From Curtobacterium sp. MCBA15_009 (GTDB lineage Bacteria > Actinomycetota > Actinomycetes > Actinomycetales > Microbacteriaceae), in contig NZ_MJGO01000012.1 of NCBI RefSeq assembly GCF_001864895.1, positions 62,001-126,000 of the forward strand: a stretch of 64,000 bases of DNA, given 5' to 3'. Below, piece by piece: positions 20,495 through 30,160 of the stretch. A program made the position numbers and the translations under genes. Position 1 is the stretch's first letter. The number at the start of each line of letters is the position of its first letter. Under the pieces are notes generated by a model. That model saw only the letters and a program-made list of their open reading frames with translations. It did not search any database and was not told where the DNA came from.

Positions 20495-21711
20495 TGGGCG
20501 TCGGCCGGTGCCGCCGGCTCCGTCCGACGGGTGCGCAGCGTCTCCGGGATCGAGGCGAGGTACGCGTCGAGGTTGCGCTTCGTCTCGACGACGTTGTCGC
20601 CGCCGAACTTCTCGAGCACGGCGTCGGCGAGCACGAGCGCGACCATGGCCTCGGCGACGACGCCGGCGGCCGGGACGGCGCAGACGTCGGACCGCTGGTG
20701 GTGCGCGGAGGCCTCCTCGCCGGAGGCGACGTCGATGGTGTGCAGTGCGTGCGGCACCGTGGCGATCGGCTTCATGCCCGCGCGGACGCGCAGCACGGTC
20801 CCCGTGGACATGCCGCCCTCGGTGCCGCCGGCGCGGTCGGTCGTGCGGTGGATCTCGCCGTCCTCGCGGTACAGCTCGTCGTGCGCGGCCGATCCGCGGC
20901 GGCCGGCGGTCGCGAAGCCGTCGCCGACCTCGACGCCCTTGATGGCCTGGATGCCCATGATCGCGGCGGCGAGGCGCGCGTCGAGCCGGCGGTCCCACTG
21001 CACGTGCGAGCCGAGTCCCGGCGGGACGCCGTAGAACAGGACCTCGACGACACCGCCGAGGGTGTCGCCGTCCTTCTTCGCGGCCTCGACCTCGGTCACC
21101 ATGCGGGCGGAGGTCTCCGCGTCGAAGCACCGCAGCTGGTCGTCGTCGAGGCGGTCGACGTCGTCGGGGAGCGGCAGCTCGGTGCCGTCCGGCACGCGGA
21201 CTGTCCCGACCTGCAGCGTGTGCGCGACGGACCGCATGCCGAGCTCGGCCAGGAACGCCTTCGCGACGGCGCCGAGCGCGACCCGGGCCGCGGTCTCGCG
21301 GGCGCTCGCGCGCTCGAGGATCGGGCGGGCCTCGTCGAAGCGGTACTTCTGCATGCCCACCAGGTCGGCGTGCCCGGGCCGCGGACGGGTCAGGGGCGCG
21401 CTGCGGCCGCGGGACATCTCGGTCGACTCGACCGGCTCGGGGTTCATGACCTCGACCCACTTCGGCCACTCGGTGTTGCCGATGCGGATCGCGATCGGGC
21501 TGCCGATCGAGTACCCGTGGCGGACACCGCCGGAGACGTGCAGTTCGTCCTGCTCGAACTTCATGCGCGAGCCGCGGCCGTAGCCGAGCTTGCGTCGTGC
21601 GAGATCGGCGCGGATGGACGCGAACGACACCGGGACACCCGCGGGCAGGCCCTCGAGCATCGCGATCAGTTCGGGTCCGTGGGACTCACCTGCGGTCAAC
21701 CAACGAAGCAT
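20491..21711 (-). CDS. aroC: Chorismate synthase
   Basis: A 406-residue FMNH2-dependent enzyme that converts EPSP to chorismate, the last shikimate step. Signatures: [15 protein letters not shown] at the N-terminus, [31 protein letters not shown], and [15 protein letters not shown] near the end. I chose the ATG at 21711, which matches the canonical start and has GGAGG 9-10 nt upstream; an in-frame start 45 nt earlier is less likely. aroE, usually between mltG and aroC in this group, is absent here. Confidence 0.97.
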   Translation of the reverse strand: MLRWLTAGESHGPELIAMLEGLPAGVPVSFASIRADLARRKLGYGRGSRMKFEQDELHVSGGVRHGYSIGSPIAIRIGNTEWPKWVEVMNPEPVESTEMSRGRSAPLTRPRPGHADLVGMQKYRFDEARPILERASARETAARVALGAVAKAFLAELGMRSVAHTLQVGTVRVPDGTELPLPDDVDRLDDDQLRCFDAETSARMVTEVEAAKKDGDTLGGVVEVLFYGVPPGLGSHVQWDRRLDARLAAAIMGIQAIKGVEVGDGFATAGRRGSAAHDELYREDGEIHRTTDRAGGTEGGMSTGTVLRVRAGMKPIATVPHALHTIDVASGEEASAHHQRSDVCAVPAAGVVAEAMVALVLADAVLEKFGGDNVVETKRNLDAYLASIPETLRTRRTEPAAPADAQ

Positions 21712-21740
21712 GGACACCATCCTCCCACAGCCCCGCACGG

Positions 21741-21796
21741 CGAGACCCCGCAGCACCGCTCAGCGAGACCCCGCAGCACCGTGCTGCGGGGTCTCG
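21741..21796. terminator. Terminator hairpin with a duplicated 5' arm
   Basis: A 16-bp inverted repeat, CGAGACCCCGCAGCAC (21764-21779) with GTGCTGCGGGGTCTCG (21781-21796), lies between mltG and aroC. A second copy of the left arm, 21741-21756, sits directly before it, so two alternative stems can form with the same right arm. It likely ends mltG transcripts on the minus strand. Confidence 0.7.
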
Positions 21797-21800
21797 TGCG

Positions 21801-23309
21801 TCACTGGTAGTCGGGGTGGGCGCGGAGCCAGGCCTGGAACTGGTCGACGGCGACGAGGTGTTGGTCGTAGGTGTCCGAGAACACCGTCTCGCCGGTCTCC
21901 AGGTCCACCGTGACGAAGTACAGCCACTTGCCCTGTGCCATGTTCGTGACGGCCTTGATCGCCACGTCACCGGGGTTCGAGATCGGTGCCGGCGGCAGCC
22001 CGCTGTGCTCGTACGTGTTGTACGGGTTCGACGCGTCGTCGCGCTCGGCGTCCGTCGTCGTCACGCGGTGCGTGTTGCCCGTGCCGTAGGCGACGGTCGC
22101 GTCGGACTGCAGCGGCATGTCGATGTCGAGCCGGTTCTGGAACACCCGGGCGACCTTCGGGTAGTCGGCTGCGAGGCCGGCTTCCTTCTGCACGAGCGAC
22201 GCGAACACGATCGTGTGCTCCTGGTCGGCCTTCCGCACACCGGCGGCAGCCAGGTGCTCCTGCATCGTGTCGACCATCGCCTGGAAGTACTGCTGCGCCG
22301 ACCAGCCCGGGTTGATCGGGTACGTGGCGGGGAACAGCCAGCCCTCGAGGGTGGTGACGCCGGACGGCAGCCCGTAGGCCGAGACGTCCTTCGCGGCCGC
22401 GGCGACCTCGGTCTTCGTCAGGCCTGCCTTCGACACCATGCCGGCCTCGATGTCGGCCAGGGCCGTGCCCTCGGGGATGACGATCGAGGCCTGCACGCGG
22501 TTCGAGTCGTCCTGCAGCGCGGCCAGCGCCGACTTGGAGCTCATCTGCTTCTTCATCGCGTACGACCCGGGTTGGAACTGGACGTCCGGGGACGCGAGCA
22601 GCAGCTTGTAGAAGACCTTCGAGTCCTTGACGACGCCGCTGCGCTGCAGCGTCGCGGCGACGTTCTCGCCGATGTCGCCCTGCTTGATGGTGATGGTCAC
22701 CTTGTCCTTGCCGGACCCGGTGTAGTCGTCGGGCTCCTTCGAGCCGCTGAACGCCGAGACGAGCTGCTGCACCTTCGGCGCGGCGAACGCGTACGCGCTC
22801 ACCCCGCCGGCGAGCACGATCGCGACGATGACGATGCCCGCGATGAGCGGCCCGCGTCGGCGCTTCGGTCGCGGTCCCCGCGGCTGCCGGGAGGCCCGAC
22901 CGCGTCCGCCACGACCGTCACCGCCGTCGCCACCGTGTCCACCGCCCCCGGTTCGGTCGCCGCCGTCGTTCGCGCCGCCGCCGGCCCCGGCGACCGTCGC
23001 AGCCGAGGGGACCTCGCCGGTCAGGAGCGCCTGCACCTCGGGGTGGAGTTCCTCCGGTCGCGAGGCGACCGGCGCATCGGCCGGGGACACCGGCCGGTCG
23101 TCGCGCCGCAGGTCGTCGACGCTGTCGGGCTCGTCCCCGCGGACGGTGGCGTCACGCGGGTCGGTGTCCTCGGCGGAGGACCGGCGAGCACGTTCTGCCT
23201 CGAGAGCGCGGGCCTCGCGTCGGGACAGCGGACGGTCGGAGGGGGTCCTCCGCCGATCGGGGTCGTCGCCGGGCGCGATGATCGCGTTCCAGTCCAGATC
23301 GTCTGTCAA
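21801..23309 (-). CDS. mltG: Endolytic murein transglycosylase (MltG/YceG)
   Basis: A 502-residue bitopic membrane protein that cleaves nascent peptidoglycan and sets glycan-strand ends. The N-terminal 150 residues are low-complexity and charged, with a Gly-rich stretch. One membrane helix follows (about residues 155-178, IAGIVIVAIVLAGGVSAYAF), then LysM-like and YceG domains. The catalytic glutamate lies in VFASLVQKEAG, and later come FQNRLDIDMPLQSDATVAY and SNPYNTY, all typical. I chose a TTG start at 23309, where the acidic TDDLDWNAII opening fits; no strong ribosome site is visible, so the start is uncertain. Confidence 0.92.
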   Translation of the reverse strand: MTDDLDWNAIIAPGDDPDRRRTPSDRPLSRREARALEAERARRSSAEDTDPRDATVRGDEPDSVDDLRRDDRPVSPADAPVASRPEELHPEVQALLTGEVPSAATVAGAGGGANDGGDRTGGGGHGGDGGDGRGGRGRASRQPRGPRPKRRRGPLIAGIVIVAIVLAGGVSAYAFAAPKVQQLVSAFSGSKEPDDYTGSGKDKVTITIKQGDIGENVAATLQRSGVVKDSKVFYKLLLASPDVQFQPGSYAMKKQMSSKSALAALQDDSNRVQASIVIPEGTALADIEAGMVSKAGLTKTEVAAAAKDVSAYGLPSGVTTLEGWLFPATYPINPGWSAQQYFQAMVDTMQEHLAAAGVRKADQEHTIVFASLVQKEAGLAADYPKVARVFQNRLDIDMPLQSDATVAYGTGNTHRVTTTDAERDDASNPYNTYEHSGLPPAPISNPGDVAIKAVTNMAQGKWLYFVTVDLETGETVFSDTYDQHLVAVDQFQAWLRAHPDYQ

Positions 23310-23400
23310 CGGTCCTCGGTCTCTCGGTCGGGAACTCCACCTGGGTACCGCCGTCGACGGGTGACGGCAGGACAGCCGGGTGACGGTACGGACAGCCCTG

Positions 23401-23850
23401 TCAGGGAAGCGTGGCGCCCGGAGGGGCACCGGCACGGCGCTCGTGGTCGAGCGCGTGTTGCAGAATGATAACAGCGGCCGCTTGGTCGATCACGGCTCGG
23501 GACTTCTTCGTGTTCTTGCCGGCCTGGTGCAGACCCCGCTGCGCGGTCACCGTCGACAGGCGTTCGTCGACGAGCCGGACCGGTCGGTGGGCAGCGATCC
23601 GCGCCGCGAAGTCGCGGGCGTCCGCGGTCGACGGGGTGTCGCCACCGGACATCGACAGCGGCAGCCCGACGACCACCTCGAGCACGTCGTACTCGTCGGC
23701 GATCGCGAGGATGCGGCCGAGGTCCGTGTCGTCGTCGCGACGCACGGTCTCGACCGGGGTCGCCAGCAGACCGTCGCGATCGCACACGGCGACGCCGATC
23801 CGGGCACGTCCGACGTCCACGCCGAGACGGCGCCCGGACCGGATCGTCAC
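23401..23850 (-). CDS. ruvX: Holliday junction resolvase-like RuvX/YqgF
   Basis: A 149-residue RNase H-fold nuclease of the YqgF family, linked in other bacteria to 16S pre-rRNA processing or Holliday junction resolution. The first acidic motif is RLGVDVGRARIGVAVCD, the second LVDERLSTVTAQ, and the last Asp lies in RAVIDQAAAVIILQ. The GTG start lies 2 nt after the alaS stop. Order alaS-ruvX-mltG is the standard actinobacterial arrangement. Confidence 0.94.
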   Translation of the reverse strand: MTIRSGRRLGVDVGRARIGVAVCDRDGLLATPVETVRRDDDTDLGRILAIADEYDVLEVVVGLPLSMSGGDTPSTADARDFAARIAAHRPVRLVDERLSTVTAQRGLHQAGKNTKKSRAVIDQAAAVIILQHALDHERRAGAPPGATLP

Positions 23851-23852
23851 GG

Positions 23853-26510
23853 TCAGCCCGCGAGCCGCGCGGTCACGGCGCGCAGCGCGGCCGGGAGCGC
23901 GGCGGCGTCGGTCCCGCCGCCCTGCGCGAGGTCCGGCTTGCCGCCGCCACCACCGCCGAGCACGCCGGCGGCTTCCTTGGCGAGCGGACCGGCCTGGACC
24001 CCGGCGGAGCGTGCGGCGTCGTTCGTCGCGACGATCACGATCGGCTTGCCGGAGACGACCGCACCGAGCACGACCACGGCGGCACCGTCGCCGAGCTGCG
24101 ACCGGACGCCGGTGGCGAGCGAACGCAGGTCGTCGCCGGACTGCAGGCCGTCGACGGTCTCGGCCACCACGGTCGTCGCGCCGATCGTCGTCGCGGTGCG
24201 GGCGATGGAGGGGACGCGCTGCTGCAGGTTCGCCGACTCGTACTCGGCGATCTTCTTCTGCGCGGTCCGCAGGTCCTCCATGAGCGACTGCACGCGGGTG
24301 GGCAGGTCGGCACGGGGGGCCTTCAGCGCACTCGAGAGCTGCGACACGATGGTGCGTTCCACCGCGAGGTCGCGGAAGCCCTCGAGCCCGACGAGGGCCT
24401 CGACGCGTCGGTTCGTCGAGCCGACGCTCGACTCCCCCACCAGGTTGACGAGGCCGACCTGGGCGCTCGACGCGACGTGCGTGCCACCGCAGAGCTCGCG
24501 GGACCACGGGCCGCCGATGTCGACCATGCGGACCTCAGCGCCGTACTTCTCGCCGAAGAGCGCCTGCGCGCCGAGTGCCTTGGCCTCGTCGATCGGCATG
24601 ACGCGGGTCGTGACCTCGAGGTCGGTGCGGATCGCGGTGTTCACGACCTCCTCGATCTCGGAGCGGGTCGCGAGCGAGATCGGCTGCGACCACGAGAAGT
24701 CGAGCCGCATGTAGCCGGACTTGTTGTACGAGCCGGCCTGCAGCGCCTCCGGCCCGAGGATGTCGCGGAGCGCCGCGTTCACCAGGTGGGTCGCGGAGTG
24801 CGCCTGGGTCGCGCCGCGGCGGTACTCGGCGTCGACGACGGTGCTCGCCGCGTCGCCCACGCCGACCTCGCCGGAACGGACCTGCACGGTGTGGCTCCAG
24901 AGTCCGGCGACGGGACGCTGTACGTCGAGGACCTCGAGGTCGAAGCCGTTGCCGACGATCGAGCCCTGGTCGGCGTCCTGGCCTCCGGACTCGGCGTAGA
25001 GCGAGGTCTCGCCGAGGACGACCTCGGCGATGTCGCCCGCGACCGCTCGGTCGACGCTGACGCCACCGACGATGATGCCGAGCACGGTCGTCTCGGCCTC
25101 GAGCGCGTCGTAGCCGAGGAACACGGTCTCGCCCTGCGCCCGGAACGCGCTGTAGACGCTGAGGTCGGCGATCGCGGTCTTCTTGCTCTTGGCGTCGGCC
25201 TTGGCGCGGGCGCGCTGCTCCGACATGAGGGTCTCGAAGGCGGTGCGGTCGACGTGGACGCCGGCCTCCTCCGCCATCTCCATCGTCAGGTCGATCGGGA
25301 ACCCGAAGGTGTCGTGCAGCAGGAACGCGGTGTCGCCGCCGATCGAGGGCGCGCCGTCCTGCTTCGCCCGCTCGACCGCGACGTCGAGGATCGTCGTGCC
25401 CTGCGCGAGGGTGCGGAGGAAGGTCTCCTCCTCCGCGTAGGCGATGCGGGCGATCCGGTCGTAGTCCGTGCCGACCTCCGGGTACGCGTCGCGCATCGCG
25501 TCGCGCGACGCCGGGAACAGCTCGGGGAACGTCGCGGTCTCGACGCCGAGCAGGCGCATCGCGCGCACGGTCCGGCGGAGCAGGCGGCGCAGGATGTAGC
25601 CGCGCCCCTCGTTCGACGGGCTGACCCCGTCCGCGATGAGCATGAGCGAGGACCGGACGTGGTCGGCGATCACGCGCATCCGGACGTCGTCCTCGTGGTC
25701 GGCGCCGTAGCGTCGGCCGGAGATCGCGGCGGCACGGTCGAGGACCGGGCGGACCTGGTCGATCTCGTACATGTTGTCGACGCCCTGCTTGATGAACGCG
25801 ACGCGCTCGAGGCCCATGCCGGTGTCGATGTTCTTGTTCGGCAGCTCGCCGGTGATCGCGAAGTCGTACTTCGAGCGGACGTCGGCGATCTGATACTGCA
25901 TGAACACGAGGTTCCAGATCTCGACGTAGCGGTCGTCGTCGGTGGCGGGACCGCCGTCGACGCCGTACTCCGGGCCGCGGTCGAAGAAGATCTCCGAGCA
26001 GGGGCCCGCCGGACCGGGCTGCCCGGTCGACCAGTAGTTCGTGTCCTTGCCGAGCCGCTGGATGCGCTCGTCGGGCAGCGAGGAGTGCTGCTTCCAGAAC
26101 CCGATCGCCTCGTCGTCGTCCTCGTACACCGTGACCCACAGGTCGTCGGCGGAGAAGCCGAGGCCGCCGTCGGACTCGTCGTTCGTCAAGAACTCCCAGG
26201 CGAACTGGATCGCCTGCTCCTTGAAGTAGTCGCCGAACGAGAAGTTCCCGTTCATCTGGAAGAACGTGCCGTGCCGCGGGGTCTTGCCGACCTCTTCGAT
26301 GTCGTTCGTGCGGATGCACTTCTGCACGCTCGTGGCACGCGGGTACGGAGCGGGGACGAGCCCGGTCAGGTACGGGATGAACGGCACCATGCCGGCGACC
26401 GTGAACAGGAGCGACGGGTCGTCGGAGACGAGGGACGCGGACGGGACGACGGTGTGGCCGCGGTCACCGAAGTACTGGAGCCAACGGCGGCGGATCTCTG
26501 CGGTCTGCAT
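23853..26510 (-). CDS. alaS: Alanyl-tRNA synthetase
   Basis: An 885-residue class II synthetase that charges tRNA-Ala and edits Ser and Gly mischarging. The catalytic core opens MQTAEIRRRWLQYF and carries TSVQKCIRTNDIEEVG and HGTFFQMNGNFSFGDYFK. The editing domain has the zinc ligands in HSATHLVNAALRDILG and CGGTHV. The C-Ala domain ends with a Gly-rich GGGGGGKPDLAQGGG. ATG start with AGGAAG upstream. Length is normal. Confidence 0.98.
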   Translation of the reverse strand: MQTAEIRRRWLQYFGDRGHTVVPSASLVSDDPSLLFTVAGMVPFIPYLTGLVPAPYPRATSVQKCIRTNDIEEVGKTPRHGTFFQMNGNFSFGDYFKEQAIQFAWEFLTNDESDGGLGFSADDLWVTVYEDDDEAIGFWKQHSSLPDERIQRLGKDTNYWSTGQPGPAGPCSEIFFDRGPEYGVDGGPATDDDRYVEIWNLVFMQYQIADVRSKYDFAITGELPNKNIDTGMGLERVAFIKQGVDNMYEIDQVRPVLDRAAAISGRRYGADHEDDVRMRVIADHVRSSLMLIADGVSPSNEGRGYILRRLLRRTVRAMRLLGVETATFPELFPASRDAMRDAYPEVGTDYDRIARIAYAEEETFLRTLAQGTTILDVAVERAKQDGAPSIGGDTAFLLHDTFGFPIDLTMEMAEEAGVHVDRTAFETLMSEQRARAKADAKSKKTAIADLSVYSAFRAQGETVFLGYDALEAETTVLGIIVGGVSVDRAVAGDIAEVVLGETSLYAESGGQDADQGSIVGNGFDLEVLDVQRPVAGLWSHTVQVRSGEVGVGDAASTVVDAEYRRGATQAHSATHLVNAALRDILGPEALQAGSYNKSGYMRLDFSWSQPISLATRSEIEEVVNTAIRTDLEVTTRVMPIDEAKALGAQALFGEKYGAEVRMVDIGGPWSRELCGGTHVASSAQVGLVNLVGESSVGSTNRRVEALVGLEGFRDLAVERTIVSQLSSALKAPRADLPTRVQSLMEDLRTAQKKIAEYESANLQQRVPSIARTATTIGATTVVAETVDGLQSGDDLRSLATGVRSQLGDGAAVVVLGAVVSGKPIVIVATNDAARSAGVQAGPLAKEAAGVLGGGGGGKPDLAQGGGTDAAALPAALRAVTARLAG

Positions 26511-26572
26511 GGTGCTTCCTGGGTTCAGGTCGTGGGCGGGAGGAGCGACGGGCCGGCCGGGTGCCGGTCGGC

Positions 26573-26755
26573 TCAGGCGTCGGTGCGGAGCTCGGCCTCG
26601 CGTGACCGGTAGCCGTCGGCGACCGCGCCGGTGAAGGCCTTCGTCCGGGCGTCGACCTCGGTGAGGAACCGTGCGCCACCGGGGGTCCGGGTGACCTGGG
26701 TCGCGACGGCGGCCCCGATGACGACGCCGACGACGACGAAGAACAGCTGCTTCAC
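26573..26755 (-). CDS. Small single-pass membrane protein between alaS and rpsD
   Basis: A 60-residue protein with one N-terminal helix (KQLFFVVVGVVIGAAVATQV, residues 2-21) and a short soluble tail. Many actinobacteria have a small one-helix protein at this exact position (the DUF6167-like genes of Streptomyces are an example), so I infer a homologous role, function unknown. I chose the GTG at 26755 because GAGAGAGG lies just before it; the frame could begin 21 nt upstream. Confidence 0.75.
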   Translation of the reverse strand: MKQLFFVVVGVVIGAAVATQVTRTPGGARFLTEVDARTKAFTGAVADGYRSREAELRTDA

Positions 26756-26822
26756 GGTGCCTCTCCCTCTCTGCACCCCGGCGGTGCATGCCGCGACAAG
26801 CTTAGCCGTCGGGCCCGGGACG

Positions 26823-26864
26823 CCGAACGGCGGGCCGTCCTGGAGAGGACGACCCGCCGTTCGG
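26823..26864 (-). terminator. Terminator after rpsD
   Basis: A 12-bp perfect stem, CCGAACGGCGGG (26823-26834) with CCCGCCGTTCGG (26853-26864), 18-nt loop. It begins 14 nt after the rpsD stop. No T-tract. Confidence 0.75.
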
Positions 26865-26878
26865 GTGCGATCAGGAGA

Positions 26879-27508
26879 TCAGCGAGCTGCGTAGTACTCG
26901 ACGACGAGCTGCACTTCGCAGGTCACGGGGACCTCGGCGCGCTTCGGGCGACGCACGAGGCGGGCCTGGAGCTTGTCGATCTCGACCTCGAGGTAACCCG
27001 GGACCTTCGGCAGGACCTCCTGGTGACCACCGGCAGCGGCGACCTGGAAGGGCTCGAGCGACTCGGAGCGCTGCTTGACGTGGATCTGCTGGCCCTCCTT
27101 GACGCGGAAGGAGGGGCGGTCGACGAGCTTTCCGTCCACCAGGATGTGGCGGTGCACGATCAGCTGACGGGCCTGCGCGGTCGTGCGGGCGAAGCCGGCA
27201 CGGAGCACGAGGGCGTCGAGGCGCTGCTCGAGGAGCTCGACCAGGTTCTCACCGGTCAGGCCCTTCGTCTTGCGGGCCTCTTCGAAGACGATGCGGAGCT
27301 GCTTCTCGCGGATGCCGTACTGGGCACGCAGACGCTGCTTCTCACGGAGACGGACGGCGTAGTCGCTGTCCGCGCGGCGACGGGTGCGACCGTGCTCGCC
27401 GGGGCCGTAGGGGCGCTTCTCGAGGTAACGGGCCGCCTTCGGCGTCAGCGGGATGCCGAGCGCGCGCGAGAGGCGGGTCTTGCTGCGGGTACGTGACTTG
27501 GTAGACAC
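26879..27508 (-). CDS. rpsD: 30S ribosomal protein S4
   Basis: A 209-residue S4, a primary 16S rRNA binder and small-subunit assembly initiator. The S4 domain is visible as RLDALVLRAGFARTTAQARQ and IVHRHILVDGKLVD. It lacks the N-terminal CxxC zinc site of zinc-containing S4 paralogues and is of the standard zinc-free type. GTG start with AAGGACC upstream; the frame could be read 45 nt further, but the SD supports 27508. It is a single-gene unit with its own terminator. Confidence 0.97.
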   Translation of the reverse strand: MSTKSRTRSKTRLSRALGIPLTPKAARYLEKRPYGPGEHGRTRRRADSDYAVRLREKQRLRAQYGIREKQLRIVFEEARKTKGLTGENLVELLEQRLDALVLRAGFARTTAQARQLIVHRHILVDGKLVDRPSFRVKEGQQIHVKQRSESLEPFQVAAAGGHQEVLPKVPGYLEVEIDKLQARLVRRPKRAEVPVTCEVQLVVEYYAAR

Positions 27509-27726
27509 AGGGTCCTTTTCTCTGTTCGAACTGGGTGGTCGCGGGCATCGCACGAGTGGTCACGGCCTGGCCGTGCACGCTCGAACCCGACGACGGGATC
27601 CAGAGGGATGAGCCTGTGGGATCGGACGGCTACAGTCCGAACCTCTGTCCGCGTACCACCGGAGTGGCACTCTGTCCTCGATGCAGCCGAGCCCGAGGAC
27701 CAGGACGTAGGCCCGTCAACGATAGC
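27509..27726 (-). promoter_or_regulatory. rpsD leader region
   Basis: A gene-free stretch of about 247 bp (27509-27755) between rarA and rpsD. A TATCGT at 27721-27726 (minus strand) could be the -10 element, giving a leader near 200 nt. Ribosomal protein S4 is often autoregulated through its leader, so a structured element here is plausible, but I see no fold I can name. Confidence 0.3.
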
Positions 27727-27755
27727 AGCATCCGGGCCGGTGCAGAAGCACCGCG

Positions 27756-29126
27756 TCAGTGCCCGCGCGTGATCTTCCGGAGCCGTTCGAGGCGCGGCCC
27801 GACCTCGCGTTCGTAGCCGTTCGTGGTCGGCGTGTAGTACTCGGTGCCCTCGAGGGCGTCCGGCAGGTACTGCTGCTCGGCGACCCCGTGCTCAGCGTCG
27901 TGCGAGTACACGTAGCCCTTGCCGTGGCCGAGCCGCTTCGCCCCGGCGTAGTGCGCGTCGCGCAGGTGCATCGGCACGGTGCCCATGCGCCCGGCCTTGA
28001 CGTCGGCCATCGCCTGGTTCACGCCGTTGTAGGCGGCGTTCGACTTCGGGGCGGTGGCCAGGTAGACCACGGCCTCGGCCAGCGGGATGCGACCCTCGGG
28101 CATGCCGATGAGCTGCACCGCCTGGGCTGCAGCGACGGCGATGGGGAGCGCCTGCGGGTCGGCCATGCCGATGTCCTCGGAGGCCGAGATGATGATGCGC
28201 CGGGCGATGAACCGCGAGTCCTCGCCCGCCTCGATCATCCGCGCCAGGTAGTGCAGCGCCGCGTCGACGTCGCTCCCCCGCACCGACTTGATGAACGCGC
28301 TGATGACGTCGTAGTGCTCGTCGCCCTGCCGGTCGTACCGGAGCAGCGCGCGGTCGACGGCCGCGGCGACGGTGTCCGCGTCGACCACGGGGACGGTGTC
28401 GTCCTCGTCGTCCTGGGCCGCGGTGGCGGACGCCGCTGCTGCCTCGAGCGCGGTGAGGGCACGTCGGGCGTCCCCCGAGGCCAACCGGATGATGGCGCCA
28501 CGGGCCTCGTCGCCGAGCACGACGGCGCCGCCGAGCCCGCGCGGGTCCTCGACCGCGCGGTCGACGAGCATGCCGAGGTCGGCGTCGGTGAGCGGCTTGA
28601 GCGTCAGGAGCAGCGAACGGGACAGCAGCGGGGAGATCACCGAGAACGACGGGTTCTCGGTGGTGGCGGCGATGAGGATGACCCACCCGTTCTCGACCCC
28701 GGGCAGCAGGGCGTCCTGCTGGGCCTTGCTGAAGCGGTGGATCTCGTCGAGGAAGAGGACGGTCGTCGATCCGTACAGGTCGCGGTGGGTGAGGGCCTTC
28801 TCCATGACCTCGCGCACGTCCTTCACGCCGGCGGTCACCGCGGACAGCTCGACGAACTCGCGCCCGGACTGCCGGGCGATCGCCTGCGCCAGGGTCGTCT
28901 TGCCGGTGCCGGGCGGTCCCCAGAGGATCACCGAGACACCGCCGGGGTTCTCACGCGTGCCGGACGCCAGCTGCACGAGCGGCGACCCGCGCCCGAGCAG
29001 GTGCTGCTGCCCGGCGACCTCGTCGAGGCTGGTGGGGCGCATCCGGACCGCGAGCGGGACGGAGCCCTGCGCGAGACCGGCGCGACCACCCGTCGTGGGG
29101 GCACGCATGCCCGAGTCCGCTGCCAT
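27756..29126 (-). CDS. rarA: Replication-associated recombination protein A (RarA/MgsA)
   Basis: A 456-residue clamp-loader-like AAA+ ATPase that acts at stalled forks and gaps. Walker A is [11 protein letters not shown] (about residues 71-81), Walker [19 protein letters not shown], sensor 1 [12 protein letters not shown]. The C-terminal tetramerisation region is present ([21 protein letters not shown]). The ATG at 29126 is preceded by TACGAT and exactly 6 nt, the leaderless layout shared with other genes in this window. It is divergent from the cyclophilin gene. Confidence 0.96.
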   Translation of the reverse strand: MAADSGMRAPTTGGRAGLAQGSVPLAVRMRPTSLDEVAGQQHLLGRGSPLVQLASGTRENPGGVSVILWGPPGTGKTTLAQAIARQSGREFVELSAVTAGVKDVREVMEKALTHRDLYGSTTVLFLDEIHRFSKAQQDALLPGVENGWVILIAATTENPSFSVISPLLSRSLLLTLKPLTDADLGMLVDRAVEDPRGLGGAVVLGDEARGAIIRLASGDARRALTALEAAAASATAAQDDEDDTVPVVDADTVAAAVDRALLRYDRQGDEHYDVISAFIKSVRGSDVDAALHYLARMIEAGEDSRFIARRIIISASEDIGMADPQALPIAVAAAQAVQLIGMPEGRIPLAEAVVYLATAPKSNAAYNGVNQAMADVKAGRMGTVPMHLRDAHYAGAKRLGHGKGYVYSHDAEHGVAEQQYLPDALEGTEYYTPTTNGYEREVGPRLERLRKITRGH

Positions 29127-29132
29127 CCTGCA

Positions 29133-29138
29133 ATCGTA
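29133..29138 (-). promoter_or_regulatory. -10 element of leaderless rarA
   Basis: TACGAT on the minus strand, 6 nt before the rarA ATG. The distance puts the transcription start on or next to the start codon. Confidence 0.5.
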
Positions 29139-29172
29139 GGCCGGTCCACCGACGCCGGCCGCGCCTCCCGGT

Positions 29173-29187
29173 CGGTCACGGTGACCG
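29173..29187. promoter_or_regulatory. 15-bp palindrome in the rarA/cyclophilin divergent promoter
   Basis: CGGTCACGGTGACCG is a perfect 7-1-7 palindrome in the 108-bp divergent intergenic region. It lies in the presumed -35/-10 spacer of the cyclophilin promoter and upstream of the rarA promoter, so it is placed like an operator for a dimeric regulator. The regulator is unknown. Confidence 0.45.
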
Positions 29188-29193
29188 TTCGGA

Positions 29194-29199
29194 TACGCT
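29194..29199 (+). promoter_or_regulatory. Candidate -10 for the cyclophilin gene
   Basis: TACGCT, with the TANNNT pattern. The start would be about 30 nt upstream of the GTG at 29235, and GAGGAGAGGG falls within the leader. Confidence 0.4.
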
Positions 29200-29234
29200 C
29201 GTCGCACACTGCGAGGAGAGGGCAGACCAGCACC

Positions 29235-30047
29235 GTGGCACCGAAGAACCCAGCGCGTGACAACCGCGAGGCGCGCGAGCGCCTCCGCCTCTACCAGGCC
29301 CGCCAGGGGCTGCACGAGCGGCAGCGTCGCCGCCGGAAGCGGGACGACCTGCTCGGCGTCGGTGCGCTCGTGCTGGTCGCCGCCCTGGCGACCGGGTCGC
29401 AGCTCGCCTTCGCGGGGTCGCAGGGGAACGGGCCGGCGGACGCCGGCGCGAGCGCCACCGCCACACCGACGCCCTCGGCGAGTGCCGCGGCGGCGAACAC
29501 GGGCGACGTGCCGAGCAAGGAGATCGCGAAGGGCGCGACCTGGACGGGCTCGCTCACGCTGAACGGGTCGATCGACCTCGGCATCGAACTGGACGGCGCG
29601 AAGGCCCCGCAGGCCGCGAGCGTCGAGATCTCGTTGATCAAGGAGCAGTTCTACAACGGCACCTCCTGCCACCGGCTCGCCGACAGCGACGGGCTGGAGT
29701 TCCTGCAGTGCGGCTCCGCCAACGGCGACGGCACGGGCGACGCCGGGTTCCAGTACGGCCCGCTCGAGAACGTGCCGAGCGACGGCGTCTACGACGAAGG
29801 CACCATCGCGATCGCCCGGTCCGACTCGCCGTACTCGCAGTCGACCCAGTTCTTCATCGTCTACGGCGACACGCAGCTCAGCGGGGCGACCGGCGGCTAC
29901 ACCGTGGTCGGCAAGGTGACGAGCGGCCTGTCCGAGCTGCGGTCCGAGATCGCGGACAAGGGCATCTCCTCGCCCGGCGACGACGGCACCGGGGAGCCGA
30001 AGGTGGCCACCACGATCACCGCGGCGACCATCACGCAGGAGAAGTAG
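29235..30047 (+). CDS. Cyclophilin-type peptidylprolyl isomerase, membrane-anchored
   Basis: A 270-residue protein: a basic N-terminal region (residues 1-38), one membrane helix (about 39-58), a Thr/Ser/Pro/Ala-rich linker, and a cyclophilin domain (about 95-265) placed outside the membrane. Domain markers are [38 protein letters not shown] and [10 protein letters not shown]. It likely assists folding of exported proteins. GTG start; GAGGAGAGGG lies about 16 nt upstream, a little far. The second isomerase in this window is the FKBP lipoprotein at 48.5 kb. Confidence 0.9.
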   Translation: MAPKNPARDNREARERLRLYQARQGLHERQRRRRKRDDLLGVGALVLVAALATGSQLAFAGSQGNGPADAGASATATPTPSASAAAANTGDVPSKEIAKGATWTGSLTLNGSIDLGIELDGAKAPQAASVEISLIKEQFYNGTSCHRLADSDGLEFLQCGSANGDGTGDAGFQYGPLENVPSDGVYDEGTIAIARSDSPYSQSTQFFIVYGDTQLSGATGGYTVVGKVTSGLSELRSEIADKGISSPGDDGTGEPKVATTITAATITQEK

Positions 30048-30160
30048 TCCACAAGCAGGCACCGGCGGCGGACCGACGACCCCGTCCGTGCAATAGGCTG
30101 ACGACCTGACCGTGCCGACGGGGACGTCGGCGATGCACGACCACGATCGAGGCGAGACCT

